Source of the DNA: Polydactylus sextarius
Lineage: Eukaryota; Chordata; Actinopteri; Polynemidae
NCBI GenBank assembly: GCA_016801845.1
Contig: CM028906.1
Location: 3,100,001-3,164,000 of the forward strand
DNA length: 64,000 nucleotides
Direction of reading: 5' to 3'
Below the pieces are notes generated by a model. It saw nothing but the letters and a program-made list of their open reading frames with translations. It had not been told where the DNA came from and made no database searches. A program made the translations under genes and the position numbers. This document shows, piece by piece, positions 1 through 12,740 of this stretch (positions are counted from its first letter, which is position 1; each line of letters starts with the position of its first letter).

Positions 1-212
1 CAGGACTAAAGGCAGGGATGCAGAGGCAAAGAAAGTCTATAAACAGCTGGATGAGCTCACAAACAACAAAGGAAGTGATTGCCAGGGGCCGTCTTTGGTT
101 TTTCTGACATGAAAAAATGAAGACAAACTGGATGAGACACCCCTGTGAGAAGCATATACAATAATTCTGGTGTATCAGATGTCTGAATCTGCTCAGATAC
201 AAAAACCAGAAC

Positions 213-551
213 ATGTTGGATGTATATCATGGACTCGATCCTGCCCTGAGCTCGCTGGGCCTCAGCTATCACTCTTCACAGCTCCGCGGCTCAGCATCCA
301 GCCTCAGGGGCCATGAGGTAAGACCAGACTGGAGACAGAGACTCTTGTCTGTGCACGACACGTCTGGCGTGCCGGTTGTGGCCTCGGAGCAAATCTGGAA
401 CTTAACATCCCTCCTGCGCGGTCAAGGTTACATCAAGGACCAGACGACCAGACTCGACTCATCTGGAAAACCTCCAGCCTCCTTCGTTTCAGCACCGGCC
501 ACCCCTAAAAATCTGAGCCGCGCTCGATCTAAAGTCCAACACGACAGATAA
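213..551 (+). other. Open frame of 112 codons, unrecognised, with internal splice-donor motif
   Basis: A GC-richer block stays open on the plus strand for 112 codons and holds a strong donor-like site (CATGAG/GTAAGA) at 315/316. Partial frames are also open on the other strand. I recognise no domain. The peptide is Ser/Leu-rich with no membrane segment. It runs antisense to the gene whose exon 1 is at 16 kb, so if transcribed it could be an antisense noncoding RNA or part of an intronic regulatory block. There is no acceptor or polyadenylation signal that settles this. Confidence 0.15.
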
Positions 552-1089
552 CATTCAAGCTCAGTGGCTGCAAGGGTTGTACAAAAAGGCCTGGTGTTTT
601 GACAATAATTCAGATAAGCCTTTGGCAAAGTCAACGCTGTGATACAGAGATGGGTGTGTGTAATGGATAAGGAAGTAATGAAGTGGCTGGATGGAAGACA
701 AAGGCAAAGGACATCGACGCAGAGGGACTGAATAAGTGTTCTGGATTACTCTTCCTTCACTTTTCATTTTTTTTTTTATCCCTTTTTGGGGTTTGATGTC
801 CATCGTCTCTGTGGAAAAAAAGGCTACACAAGAGTCTGGCACTGAAAAGGAGCCGTGAAACTGGATTTAGACAGTGCAGCAACAATGACTGCGTCAAAAT
901 ATCACACATAATACAAGAAAAACTTTTTAAGAGTGTGGCCAAAACGCTTTTATCCATTTATTTAAAACTCCTTCTCAAACTGCCGAATCTAGAGTTTCGG
1001 TGACACATTTCAACTGGCACAAACAAAAACAGTATTGAGATTCAATCCCCATCCCTGCACTGTTTTGTATTACAACGTGAATGAAAGAA

Positions 1090-1370
1090 TGTAAACACGA
1101 TTACTTTGGGGAATAAAGCCCAACCGAGCCTGATAATGCACAACAACACATCCAGCTCGTGTCACGGCGCCGCTATCAGCGGGTCGAATTCAATACCGAA
1201 TTATAAAGCGAAGGAGTCTGACGGCGGTGGGGAGGCGTCTCTCAGCACAGCGAATCAGTTACACGTTGACACTTCGGCTTCCACTCGTGAAGCCCACACA
1301 GCGAGATACAGATGCACATGCAGAGCCAAAAATGGTATGAGTATATTTAGCATCTCTAGCTTTTGATGTC
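1090..1370. other. Non-repetitive GC-richer intronic block, possible conserved noncoding element
   Basis: The base composition rises sharply over AT-rich surroundings, with CpGs (GGCGCCGC, GCGGGTCG, GACGGCGG) and no tandem repeats. A plus-strand frame is open across it but ends at the composition border and shows no domain. A CT-rich stretch follows at about 1372-1480. I infer a candidate enhancer; no conservation data were available. Confidence 0.2.
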
Positions 1371-3189
1371 TCCCCCTCCGCCCCCCTCCCCTCACACTTC
1401 CCCCCACCCCCTTACTCTCTCCTTTCTAGTGGCATCATTTCACTGATAAATGCCTCTCTCTCTTTCTCTCTCCCTCTCAGAGGAATGGAAATATCTGCAA
1501 GGACGTTGTAAACACAGTAAACAGGGCACAACACCATTAAGTCATTCATGACTCAGCACTGGCACAGACATCTGAGCTGCTGCTTTGAACAGAAGCAGTA
1601 TTGCCTGTCTTTAGAAATAATTAAGAAAAAGCAGCTTTTAAAATACAGTGATGTTGCTGCTTTCATGTGAAAATAAGCTCCACTCAGCCTCAGCCTCAGC
1701 TCCAGTGAACAGTTATAACACTTGTCACCGGCTCTTTTGTCTTTCCTGCTGATCCGTGGCGCCTCACTGCAGCCCCACTTCATGTCAGCCCATCTCCTGA
1801 AAAATAAATAGCTCAAAAGGTCAAACAACGGCACTCGAAACACTAAAGTACCGAAGAGTGATGATGATGATGATGTATGTGATAGGGCTAAAAACTGCAG
1901 CTTCTCTACTTTGATCTCAGCCTTAAAAGAAAATCCACTCTAACGCACTTGTGTAAAACAAAGACGGGCAACACAACCTTCTGATCATACTCTCTTTGCT
2001 CTCTGGAGCATTTTTATTTTTACACGACATTCTGAATAAAGGGGCATGATCTTGAGTCTTGCTCTCACTATCTCGCTATCAACACAATCATTACAACTAT
2101 TGTTCTCTCCAAGAAGACATAACAAGCACTGCTGAACGCAACGTGTTCAGGCGCTTCTCAGAGAGTTTTCAACAGTGCTTCTGGGAAACTGAGAAAACCA
2201 TAAACTTAAGTATGAGATGGGGCAGATTGAGGAGGGGGAGGAAAAGAACAAAAACTCCCAGAAAGTCATGAATCACAACACTTTGTCAAAGGAGATGTGA
2301 CATAAAAGCAATTTATCTCAGGTTGAATAATTTGCTTTTTTGTGTTTGTCCGCCAAAAACTTTTAATATCAATACTGCCTTCTTCATATCGTTATAACGA
2401 GTTTGCATATGTCTAGGATGCTTTATTTCATATGGAAACAACAAGAAAAATCACCTGTCAGACATTTGCAACATGCTGGAGTCAGACTGAGTGATTAAGT
2501 AAGCGCTTACTCGGTAATCTCTTCATTTTCGGTACTTTTTCAGGGGAAATTGGGAGTTCACGCCTGTTGCATTGAATGAATCGGAGAGAGTTCAGAAGTG
2601 CATCATGTGTTTGTCTCAGAGCTGTGTCGGCAGCAGCCACGTCTGGGTTCGCCTTGGGTTTGTCGTCCCACTGAATAGTGTCTCTGTTGCAGAACTGCGA
2701 GCCCTGAGCCGAATGACTGATCAGGAACACGAGGTCAGCACTTGACGTTCCCTGGACATTGTCTCAACTTTATCATAAATCTTCTTAACATCATGTGACT
2801 TATCACCGCCCCCGCTGGCATCAGCAGCTGCTCTGTTTACCATCTTTTTTGTTTGTAATGTATTACATAAATGGAGAAAAGTTTTTTGTAGATATCATCA
2901 TCATGTGAGCTGCTACTGGGAATCATCTCACTTTCCTTCTCAGGGACATGCATCCTTAATTAATTAAGTGAAGGGAAGACTGGAGTATACATAGATGTCA
3001 GCAGGTCAAAAGCATTGTGGTGTGTTGGAGGGTGAGACTATTCTCTGTGAGGGACAAAACTAAGAACTTATAATACTCATTTTTCAATCTCTGAGCATCT
3101 GTGATGAACAAAAGATAAGATCTGGGGCCAAAATGTAATAAGATATTTCACATGCACATTAAGCAAATCCTCCCAAATTCCACCCTAGT

Positions 3190-3540
3190 GTGAGAGAAAC
3201 TGTTCCAGAAGGTGGATGACAACAGGTACGGCTACACCCTGACCTGTCGCTGACCTGAACATGAAGCGAGGTCAGATGCAGTTCAAGGGTAACGGGAGCG
3301 GCGTCTGTTTGCATTCCTGAGCTTCTTCAGTGATACTCAAATGGTCAGATGGTCCTGGAGGCACATAACCTCCGCGTCCTCCTCTGAAAAGCAACGAGCG
3401 AGGGTCATCTGACGGCGGTGAAAAGGGTCATTGCGAGGATGGGAGCGGTAGTGAACGAGCACACGCCTCGTGCCAAGAATAGCCTTCACCAAAATCCCCC
3501 CGAGGCAGGAAGAGGACAAGGAGGAGGAGGAGGAGGAAAC
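3190..3540. other. GC-richer intronic block containing a DR5 motif, candidate enhancer
   Basis: This non-repetitive block carries CpGs and three AGGTCA-type half-sites within 35 bp (3240-3274), ending in a short (GGA)n run at about 3518-3537. The surrounding intron is AT-rich. The half-sites are described as a separate feature. Enhancer function is an inference. Confidence 0.3.
3240..3256 (-). promoter_or_regulatory. Perfect DR5 nuclear-receptor site (retinoic acid response element type)
   Basis: The plus strand reads TGACCTGTCGCTGACCT, so the minus strand has AGGTCA, a 5-bp spacer GCGAC, and AGGTCA. This is an exact consensus DR5, the preferred site of RAR/RXR heterodimers. A third half-site AGGTCA lies at 3269-3274 on the plus strand. 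The exact match is visible in the sequence; binding and retinoid response are inference. Confidence 0.5.
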
Positions 3541-5140
3541 AGGCCAATGACACCCTACGCTTCACAAAGATTGAATTAGAGGGTTACATCAACTCTCTAA
3601 TGTGCAAAAAATTTCAGGTTGAAAATCTGGACATCAATCTGAGTTTTTGTTCTGCCAGCAGCCCACAATACCCTGCCCTGCTCTCTGGTGGGTCATAAAA
3701 ACAAAAACAATACCAGCAGGCCAACTGCATCGGACTTTTTTAATCAGTTTATTAGATAAGGAGATGTAATAAAAATGATTCCACACACACGTACACACAC
3801 TATTCTTAATCAGCAGTAAGTGTGTTTCTAGATATTCAGTGACAGGGGAGAAGCTCATGGCAGCAGGGGGGGAACAAAGCTGCACGATGCTCATTGGACT
3901 CGGTCGCCCACAGTCTCCCAGGCCTCTCTCATAAATCAATGCTGTCCGGCTGAGAGGGGCAACGGAGGAGTGCCAACACTAAATCCAATTATAAAACGGG
4001 CTGGCACCACTCAGCCTGATGACAGTGTCTACCTGAGCCCCTCGGGGTGACAGCAGAGCCGGGGGGGTGCCAGCTTCAGCTGTGGCGGCAGAGGGATGTG
4101 TGTGTGTCTGATTGTTCAGGAGTGTGGAGTGTGTGTGTTTGTTACAATCAGCGGGTTTAGCTGAATGGCTCCTGGTTGGTGTATGCGAGTGTGTTTTTGT
4201 GGCTCGTTGCCAGAAGCACATATCTGAGCAGAGCACTACGGGCGCCAGGCGCCAGCTGAACCTTTTTTACTCCAGCCTGCTGCTGCTGCAACTGCCCGGC
4301 AACTTGACTGCACCCCGGCACCTGTCTCGCAAACATACACAACATCACACATGAAAAACACACACGCACACACACACAACACAGCATGGACAAATAAATG
4401 TAGCAGAGGAGGAGACTTGTGCTTAAGCTGCAACACCTGTCGCGCACTTACCACGAATGTGTCAAAATATAGGAGGGAGACAGCTCTAATATCCCCAGGC
4501 CACGAGTCGTGACCTTTCCCACTCTCGTGTTGTAAAACTAAAACTCATCCTCCTCCTCCACTTGGAAGTACAGCTGAGCTCTAACCAGACTATGGTGAGT
4601 AGAAAAAAAGAGTGAGATGTCTCTGAGCCTAACCATGACCCTAGAAGCTGTTGTAGTCACACATAAAATGAGTAGTAAGGGGAAAAAAAGGGAGGAGCAA
4701 GGGGAAAATATGGTTGTAGACCCTGATGTGTTGATCTCTTAAGTGAGCGAGAGCCAACACAACGTCCCTATTAAATGAGCAATTTCAAAAGCCACTGCGT
4801 TTTATGAAAGTGCACCCTCCGCCCTGTCGGCTGCCAAGGTTACATCAATCAACTGTGCATCTAGAGTAGCCAAGCAGCGAGAGGATGGAGATGCCTCCGA
4901 CTGACACTGTGAGGAGGTTATATGCATCTGAGTGCCCATGTATGTATATAAAACATATCGCTCTAAGAAATGGCCACATACCTCAGCCCATATTCAAAGC
5001 TGTAAACACGCAGAGAGGAAAGTTGAGGTCACATTCTCAGACAGCTACATGTGTCATTAGACGTCAGCCTGACACTATCATTAATCTCGTACAGAAAATG
5101 AGCCTATTTCTGACTGCCAGACTACAGACCCTGAAATCTC

Positions 5141-5164
5141 TCTCACACACACACACAGACACAC

Positions 5165-5195
<31 letters not shown>

Positions 5196-5196
5196 A
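5141..5196. repeat. (CA)n microsatellite, imperfect
   Basis: CA dinucleotides with interruptions (CAGACA, ACGCAC), about 55 bp. Confidence 0.97.
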
Positions 5197-6338
5197 CCAC
5201 TGTTGCTCACTATTCAACGTCCATCAGAATTGACAGACGCTTCCTCACTCACTGTGCATCAATCAGCCCTAATCTTCATTTGTCAACACCGCCTGCTTCC
5301 TATCAACTCTATTTTCCCGGTTTGATTCACAAATAAAATTGGAAGCTGTTTTATGTTTTCCTGGTTTATCTGATGGTTTATTTAAAAAAAAAAAAAAAAC
5401 AAATAAGTGTTAAACTGTCAAAGTAGCAGGGATCTGAGAGCATGGACACTGACCAGAGTTTTTCAGTAGCCTTAGTCCAACCTCAGCATGCAGCTCCGTC
5501 CAGGCCTGGCTCTGATTTAACTGTGCCCCACATTTCCTCTTCCTCGCAGGCTAACACCTGGACAGGATCTGTGAGCAGCACCAGCTCTTCCAGGTCTGGA
5601 CAAAAACATGCCTGCTCCACTCCCAGTCACCTCATAGCTTATGAGTAAAGCAGCAACAAGCACACTATGCTATCTAATTCCCAGTTAAACTGTATTTATA
5701 TATAAACAAAGATCACAATAAAATGGAACAAGCCTTTGAGAAAGAGTCATTTCTGTACAGCAGCTGTGATTTGAGTGAACTCTCTACAATAAATGTGGGT
5801 TAATTGAAAACGAGGACAATGTTCGTTGCTGGACTTTGCCCAGCATAACTGGTTTTGTCTCTTGATGGCCGATACAATAACTTAAGTAGGCGCTTCTCAG
5901 AATAGCAGCCCCGCTGATCGACCACCTAGCAACAGAAGTGGAAAATCATGCTGACCCAATTAGTACCGACTCTCGACAGAATATTGCCACAGCCCGCTCC
6001 GGCTCACTTCAGTCCAGGCAGATGGTTCCCCTGATTCTGATGGATGGTCTTGTTGCTGTTGTTGTTATTATTATGTTCCCCATAGTTTCGCCTGAAGGCA
6101 ATAAAGACTAACTCAGGCCCCCAGGAAGCACTGCAAGAATCCTCAGTCAAATCACTGTATGAGTCTTTCACTCATTATCCCTCCTCTCTCTTTTTTCTTG
6201 GTTGATTTAGTTTCTTTATCACATTAGTACTAAACTTTTTAGCTGCTGATATGAAAGTTACAGAAATGCCAGCTCTGGATCAGCACAAAATCTAATCAAT
6301 CAATCTTTCCAACAAAATCACCCAAATAAGTTTCACTT

Positions 6339-6358
6339 TTTTTTTTTTTTTTTTTTTT
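6339..6358. repeat. Poly-T tract
   Basis: An uninterrupted run of about 20 T. No adjacent retroelement body could be recognised. Confidence 0.9.
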
Positions 6359-6934
6359 GAAGCTGCAGCTCTGCAGTAATTATGGTGCTGCCTTTGAAGA
6401 GATGAAGAGTTCAAAAGAGCCCCCATCTCGCAAACATTCCTCAAGTTTACATTTACATTACATTACATTTGAAATGGCCTGCTGTAATCATAGCCATGTT
6501 TAAAGACGATTTGTGCTTGTGATGATGACGGGGGGAAAGGTCTGAGGTAAATCATCATCAAGGCATCTGAGGACAATGTCACACATGAACAACCGCACCA
6601 AACAATAAAGCTTTTGTTTTCCCGGCGGGGAGTTGCAGCGACGGCCGGCTATGTGGCTGTTTGGCAGGAGAAGACAGACGTACAACGTTGTTCACACTTG
6701 GAGAAATAAACACAAGCATGCAGAGGATAGAGGTTAGTCATTTAGCATCTAAACATCACAATTCATTGTGTCAAATAATCCCTTAAATGTTCTTTTTTTC
6801 CTTTGGTTTACAGTTCTCAGTATTGTTCTTCAATTTAATATGCAGGAATACAATAGTGTCTATTCTACTTATTATAAACTCCAGTCATAAAACAATCATA
6901 GCCCCTATTATGGCATCAGCTCTCAATTATTGCA

Positions 6935-7960
6935 AACACTGACTCCAGCAGCCGCGGCCTCTTATCAGGCTGTGCTGAGCTCACTTCTATTCTGAAGGTG
7001 GTGTTATGAAACGCTGAGTAGGAGTTGTAGTATTATACATAGCTGCCTGTGCAGGCCAACTCTTTAATCAGTCACTGTAATTGCTGGGATGGACTTTGAA
7101 CCACAGACATATTTGTCTCTGCTTTTCATCCGTAGCTAAACAAGCGAGGGGAGGGAAGCAGCAGCGGAAAGCGAACCAGAGAGCAAGCGAGCGCCCGCCC
7201 AGGCCCCAGCCGTGCGAGGCTCCTGTCCCGGCCCCCACGGGCAGCCATGCATGGAGCAGAGCAACGGAGGGGTCACAAGAAGAAAAAGAAAAGAGTTTTG
7301 GCTGAGGATGAGGATGAAGGGGGTGGAGCGGCTCAGAGTGAGAGGGAAGGAGGCGGACGGAGAAGACATGACGGCACACACAAGTCCCCGGTGGCAGATT
7401 GAGTGCTTTGAGGAGCCCAAACAGGGCTCTCCTCTGAATACTAAGACCTTTCATAGAGGCAACACTGCTACAGAGACACAACTCCAAAGCCTCTCCTTTG
7501 AGGCCCCTGCGATATATGGGGCTTTCAACTGCTTGTGCAAGAGTAGGTCTAATTAGAAGTCGAGGCAATACAAGAAGAGGAGGAGGGAAGGGGGGGTTGG
7601 GGAGGCAGAGGAGCTAAGGAGGAGAAGAGAGGCAAGGAGGGCTGCTTGATTTAAGAGACCATTGTTTTAACAAGTACATTCTGCCTCCCCCTGCTTTCTC
7701 CTCATGGCCTCCCCTTCAGATCCCCACACTCCACAGAGTCAAAAGGCGCCGTTTAGCCCCTGTGAACGAAGAGAGGGCCGGGCTTGTTTTGACACTTTGT
7801 CCTCCTTGGCTTCTGTGAAAAGGGCCCGGCTTCTATGGGCCACTCGAGTTCATTAGGGAGTGCAGCGCTTTCAGTCGCGTCCCCATTCCAGCTCAAGGCC
7901 TCAATGGGGGCCTCCAAAGCCCTTCACTGTTTGTTTAATAAAGACCCTCACCACCTCCAC
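6935..7960. other. Long GC-richer intronic region, possible cluster of conserved noncoding elements
   Basis: About 1 kb of non-repetitive sequence is clearly richer in GC than its flanks. Sub-blocks lie at about 6935-7010, 7120-7560 and 7640-7960. The last contains GGGCCGGGCTTG, AAAGGGCCCGGCTT and a region reading TTCATTAGGGAGTGCAGCGC. Frames are open on both strands, which argues against a single coding exon. This is the largest such block in the intron. Conservation is an inference from composition and texture only. Confidence 0.3.
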
Positions 7961-8348
7961 GGCTACCACCTCCATTTCCCTCATTGCAGGCTGAGCTGAG
8001 ACTGAGTTAGAGCCAGCAGGGTGATGGTCCATTCAAAGAAAATGGTGCAGCAGGGGAGGGGTGGAGGGTGCGGGGTGGATGTAAAGAAGAAGCACAAGCG
8101 TGAAGACATATAGGCAAAGAAGAAAGAAAAACGTGTGACAAATATTTTCACAGAACTGCACCTGCATCCACGACTTGCTGCAAGGCAAAGCTGTGACTTT
8201 CTCAGGTCAAGCATTGTATGTGTGTGTGTCCAGAGTCAGGTTTCAACTCTCACACACTTTCAGGTGACATCACTGTGCGTCAGTATCGAGGGGACAGTGT
8301 CACTCTAGACTCTGAGATCATACAAGCCCCAAGGAAGACTCAGCTACC

Positions 8349-8352
<4 letters not shown>

Positions 8353-8387
<35 letters not shown>
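8353..8387. repeat. (TG)n microsatellite
   Basis: About 17 uninterrupted TG units followed by CGCT. Confidence 0.97.
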
Positions 8388-8389
<2 letters not shown>

Positions 8390-10925
8390 TAAACTTAAAA
8401 ATAATTACTGAAAGAAAATAAAACACAGTGTGACTGTACACCTCAGTTACTCATCTATACTATGGTCTTGTGTTAATACTCGCTTTAGATTCTTATATTT
8501 AAGTTGTTTGCATAGGATCTTAATTGTGTTAAGATAAAAATCTTCTTTTGTTTGTTCTTAGTTTAAAATGTGAAATGTGAAATAATCTCTACCATTGTGG
8601 ATATGACCAGGTTTTATACTCCTTTCTTTACACACATATTTATTTCTTGTAGCACTGGGACAATCCTCTGATTAGGAGGCTAATTAATCATCAAGTTTTT
8701 TAATTAATCAGCTGAATTAATTCAATTTCATTAACATGAAACAGTGAACAGCAGCCTCATGTTTTCATGTCTCAAAAGCCGGCAGCTATCATGTCTTCCA
8801 CTTTAATCTTCATTGCCAGACGTTTGACACAAGGCAAGGATTTTCTTGGATGTGTTTTTAATTCCACAGGTGCTGCGGCGTGGCTCATACTGGTTCCAAC
8901 AACCAGAAGGACGTCAGATACGTAGCAGGTGTTTCCCTGCAGTTGTACAGGGGAGTGTGGGAGTGTGGGAGGGGAAAAGGCAACACTGACACCTCATGCG
9001 CTCAAACTGTACGCCGCGTGATCAAAAAGTCACCCAAGTCCGTTCAGCTGTTTTTCACTTCAGAGCTGAGCAACGCGGCGACGTCAGCTGGTATGTGGGC
9101 AGCAGCTAAGCCTGAGTTTTGGTTGCAAACGTTTGGACACTCATCACAGTCATCAGTCAATATCAGATTTCTTTAGCTACTGTTACAGCGTTCAGCGTGA
9201 TTCAATCCATAAACACAGATCTGCCCTTTAGGTGCAACATTGGAAACAAGTTGATTAACTTTATTTGAAGCTTCACATTTCTCTCACATCAAGTTCCTGC
9301 TCAAGTCCATTAAGTCGTCAACAGTGCAGTGGAGAAAACGTGGGGGGTCTCAGTCAAATCATATCACGCTCTAATCTCATCTGAAGCTTCAGGTGGAAGC
9401 TGTTGGAGTGTGTGTCCTGAAACATATTCCCAAACAGACTGTGTGTGTGCAAACGGGCATGTTGAAGGAAGTGAGGAGCCCTCACCACACTGAGACAGCT
9501 GCAGGCCCCTTCAACGGTGAATGAAGAGGACGGGTGGGCCATGGTGAGCCATGAGGCAGAATGGAGTTTTAAGGTGCTGAGATATGATCAGGAAAATAAT
9601 CCCCACATGAGAATAGAGGTGGCAAAAAACTAAATCACACCTGGAAAACATCTGGCCATGAGGACACAAATGAACGTGCTGCTCTGAGCTGAGGTTCTCT
9701 ACTGGAAATCTGTTTTTTAAGCAAGAAATGTTCACTTCCTGTGGACCTGAAAGACAACTTTGACAGGTTTGGAGCTTGCTCCGGCATCTGAAGTTAGTTT
9801 GGTTGAATCACGCACGTTCAGAATCAGAAACTGTTGTACGATCTTATGTCTGCAAAGATCTAACTAGCCCCTAGCTCAATAACTGCAACCATAGAGAGCT
9901 TTGGTGTAGGGGCAGGACAAATGTCTTCACGATGGAGCAGCTGAAGCGAGCAATGAAATGAATCATAATTTCCAGTCAGGACCTTCAGAATAAACCCTAA
10001 TAAAAACTGATTTGTGATAGATAATGGATGGTGAAACCCCAAAAACCCCATAACCACAATGAAAAACAAAACAATAGCTCTCCCCTCCGTCTTTTTCTCT
10101 AAACTCTCAGCTCCACCATCACTATATATTTTCTGGTGAAGCAACAGTTGCTTGGAAGTAATCAAAAGAGGAGGGATTAATTAATTACACTCCATAACTG
10201 GTGTAAGACATTTCTGTGGGTGCTTTGATGTGTTTCACACAACGATTATGAAGAGCGGATCATTACAAAAGAGAGGAGACTGTGTCATGGTCAAAAAATG
10301 GTCACATATTTCAAAGAAAAAGAAAATTAATTAAATGTATATGAAGCCTCATCTGTTTACGAATGAGCCAGTCTGCTCACTCTGCTCATGTATTCATGCA
10401 ACACACACACACATACAGATATGCTTAGTCCGTGACCTCAGCGTGCTGAATGGGGCCATGTCCAGTTAGGATAGAAGCCTGTCTGTCTTTGTAGTTATTT
10501 ATAACCTGAACTCTCACCCAATTTGGTTTTCAGTCTGCGGTCTACATGGCAAGAAGGACAAAGATGGAAACAGTTTGGCAGGTGTTACTGAAATCAAATT
10601 AAAGTCACTCAAATTTCATCCAGATTTAACTGTTGTAAATAAGAATTAAAGATAAAAACTTTTCATCAGTCGTTATGTAAACATCACCCAACATGAAACA
10701 ACCACCACCGAAAAATGACAAGCAGAACAACTGACCTGCCCTGAAACATAGTTGGGATGTTTCCACAGCCCAGAGAGGCATCGCCAAACCATATGTTTGT
10801 GCGGCCTATTATGCAGTGTAACCTATCAGACACGCTGAAAATATGGCTGCACCCCACCACCCTCACCCGCAGTAAAGACCAGACCCATACAGACACTGGT
10901 ATAGGAAAACCACGTTTTCCTTTTC

Positions 10926-10959
10926 CATTGCCTTTTAAAGATATCTTTAAAAGGCAATG
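10926..10959. repeat. 34-bp perfect palindrome
   Basis: The half-arm CATTGCCTTTTAAAGAT is followed directly by its exact reverse complement, with no spacer, and symmetry stops at 10925/10960. Such a site can extrude as a cruciform or fold as an RNA hairpin. It is not part of a recognised transposon terminal repeat. Confidence 0.9.
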
Positions 10960-11395
10960 TCCTCTTTCAAATTTGCACTATTTCATCATCGCTTCTCAGT
11001 CACAGCGAGAGAGAAGCGAAGCCACTGAGGAATTAAGTTACTATGGATCAGTATGTGTGCTTGTCCTTCAAAATTTCTTTGTCTCCCAGTTCCCCCACCA
11101 CCCTCCTCCTCCTCCTCTCCCCTCCCCTGGTCGTGCTCAGACAGCGAGTCTCCAGCCCTGCTTATCTTACTGTCCTCTACAGCAGACCCCCACTGAGACG
11201 GAGAACCACAGTTTATTACAGTCTGCAATAATCTGCAACCCCTGAGGAGCTCGGGATTCGAACTAAATGACAAACGTCCATTTTAATACCAAAACCTCTG
11301 CGGCAACATGGCCTTAATGTGTGTTGCAAAAATGTAAAAAGACGGCAGACAGTAGCAGAATCATGAAACCAGCACTTTCTTGCCGAGGAGAACTG

Positions 11396-11597
11396 GAGCA
11401 GTGGTGTAATGAAGTGCACTTACACAGCACATTGTCTTCCGTTCACCCACTAATGGTGAATTGCTCCACCACTGGGAGCAATTTGGGGATTTGTTGTCAT
11501 GTTCAAGGACGTTTCACTGTGCCGGGTGAGGCGGAGGTGGCCTTCAAACCGCCAAAGCCTACAAGTAATGGCGCCCCACTCTACAGTCTCAACGATC
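11396..11597 (-). mobile_element. Degraded tRNA-derived SINE
   Basis: Read on the minus strand, a decayed tRNA-like head (A-box area about 11575-11597, B-box area about 11540-11553) is followed by a body containing the complement of GGGAGCAATTTGGGG (about 11475-11490) and of TTCACCCACTAATGGTGAA. The same head and body order is seen in the copy at 26.6-26.8 kb. This matches a SINE type widespread in teleosts. It is heavily diverged, so it is an old insertion. Confidence 0.7.
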
Positions 11598-11799
11598 AGC
11601 TGAAAAATTCCAAAGGGGCCAATTTTCTTCTGCTGGCCCAGATCTGATGTTAGAAAAAATCTGGTCAGAGATCAAGAAGCTAAACAGCACTTTATATTCC
11701 CTCAATCATCAGGTCGTTTACATAAACAAACGCCTGTCCGTTGCTTAACTCAGCGAGGGGCCGCCGGTGGTTGACTTTTTGTTTGCTTGCTCCTGCGCT

Positions 11800-12220
11800 C
11801 TCTGAAGCTGACATCTGTGACATATATTAGTGCTGTGAACATAATTGAAAAGGGCCCTGGGGCCATGGCATCATGTTCTGAAATCAGAAACGACCCCAAA
11901 GACGACAAGAGCCCCAAGGGTCTCTGTCGGAGAGAGAGGCCGGCCTTGCAGAGAGACTCAGGTGATTTATAGGAAGGTGGAGGAACATGAGTCGAGGAGT
12001 GAGGGGGGTGGAGGCGGTGGTATGAGGTCTGACATTTATCCATATGAGAATGCTGGGTGGGTGGAGGTGGGGGGGGCTGGGAATCAAGTAATCATAGGTT
12101 ACCTCCACTGCTACCTTGGAGGTGCAATTCCATCCCCTCTGCAGAGACACACAAAGCACAGTGGGGGTATCAGGTGGCCCACTCTGCCTTCCCCCAGTGA
12201 AAGCAAAAAGCTTGGCTGAC
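11800..12220. other. GC-richer intronic block, possible conserved noncoding element
   Basis: The core at about 11820-11970 contains AAAGGGCCCTGGGGCCATGG and GAGAGGCCGGCCTTGC and is non-repetitive; the rest is G-rich (GGTGGAGGCGGTGG, GGTGGGGGGGGCTGGG). Frames are open on both strands without any domain. Enhancer identity is inference. Confidence 0.25.
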
Positions 12221-12710
12221 ACCAACCTAACTAGCTCGACCAAAGGAGGGCACACACACAAAAAAGAAAATCACATACACTCATCCAACACAACAAAACT
12301 ACTGTCTCACATCCATTAATGAAACCTTCACCCTCCTCAAGTCTCCGAAAACCTTCGCTTCATCAGAGCGGAAGGTGAACGTGAACATACGTGCCAAAAA
12401 AATCAAACCATGGCAGAGGTTAAAAAAAAAAAGACAGAAGAAAAAAAAAAAAAAAAGTCATCAGGGAGTTGCGCCCACATCCTCCAGAACGAGCATCTAC
12501 GCTCTCAGGGAAACGAATCGTCGTCTGCAGAACGGACTCGGTACCAAAAACAACTCACACAGAGCAATAAATCTGTCTGTGGGCTGAGTTATTCGGAAAT
12601 ATAAACATTGCAACATCATTAATACTGAGACAATTACTCTGAGGACACTTAATCAAAGTGTGGTGTTGGGAGCTATTTTGCAAGACAAAAATCATAAATT
12701 CGCATTCTGA

Positions 12711-12740
12711 CACACAAAAAAAAAAAAAAAAAAAAAAAAA
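12711..12740. repeat. Poly-A tract
   Basis: A short CA lead-in followed by more than 20 consecutive A, ending in CCCGCC. No element body is recognised. A second A-rich run lies at about 12421-12456. Confidence 0.9.

Noticed and set aside
4885..5325. 146-codon plus-strand frame
   Set aside because: Its centre is His-Thr repeats from the (CA)n array. There are no splice sites or domain.
7068..7568. 166-codon minus-strand frame
   Set aside because: Overlapping frames are open on both strands in a GC-rich block. There is no domain and no usable splice sites, so it fits noncoding regulatory DNA better.
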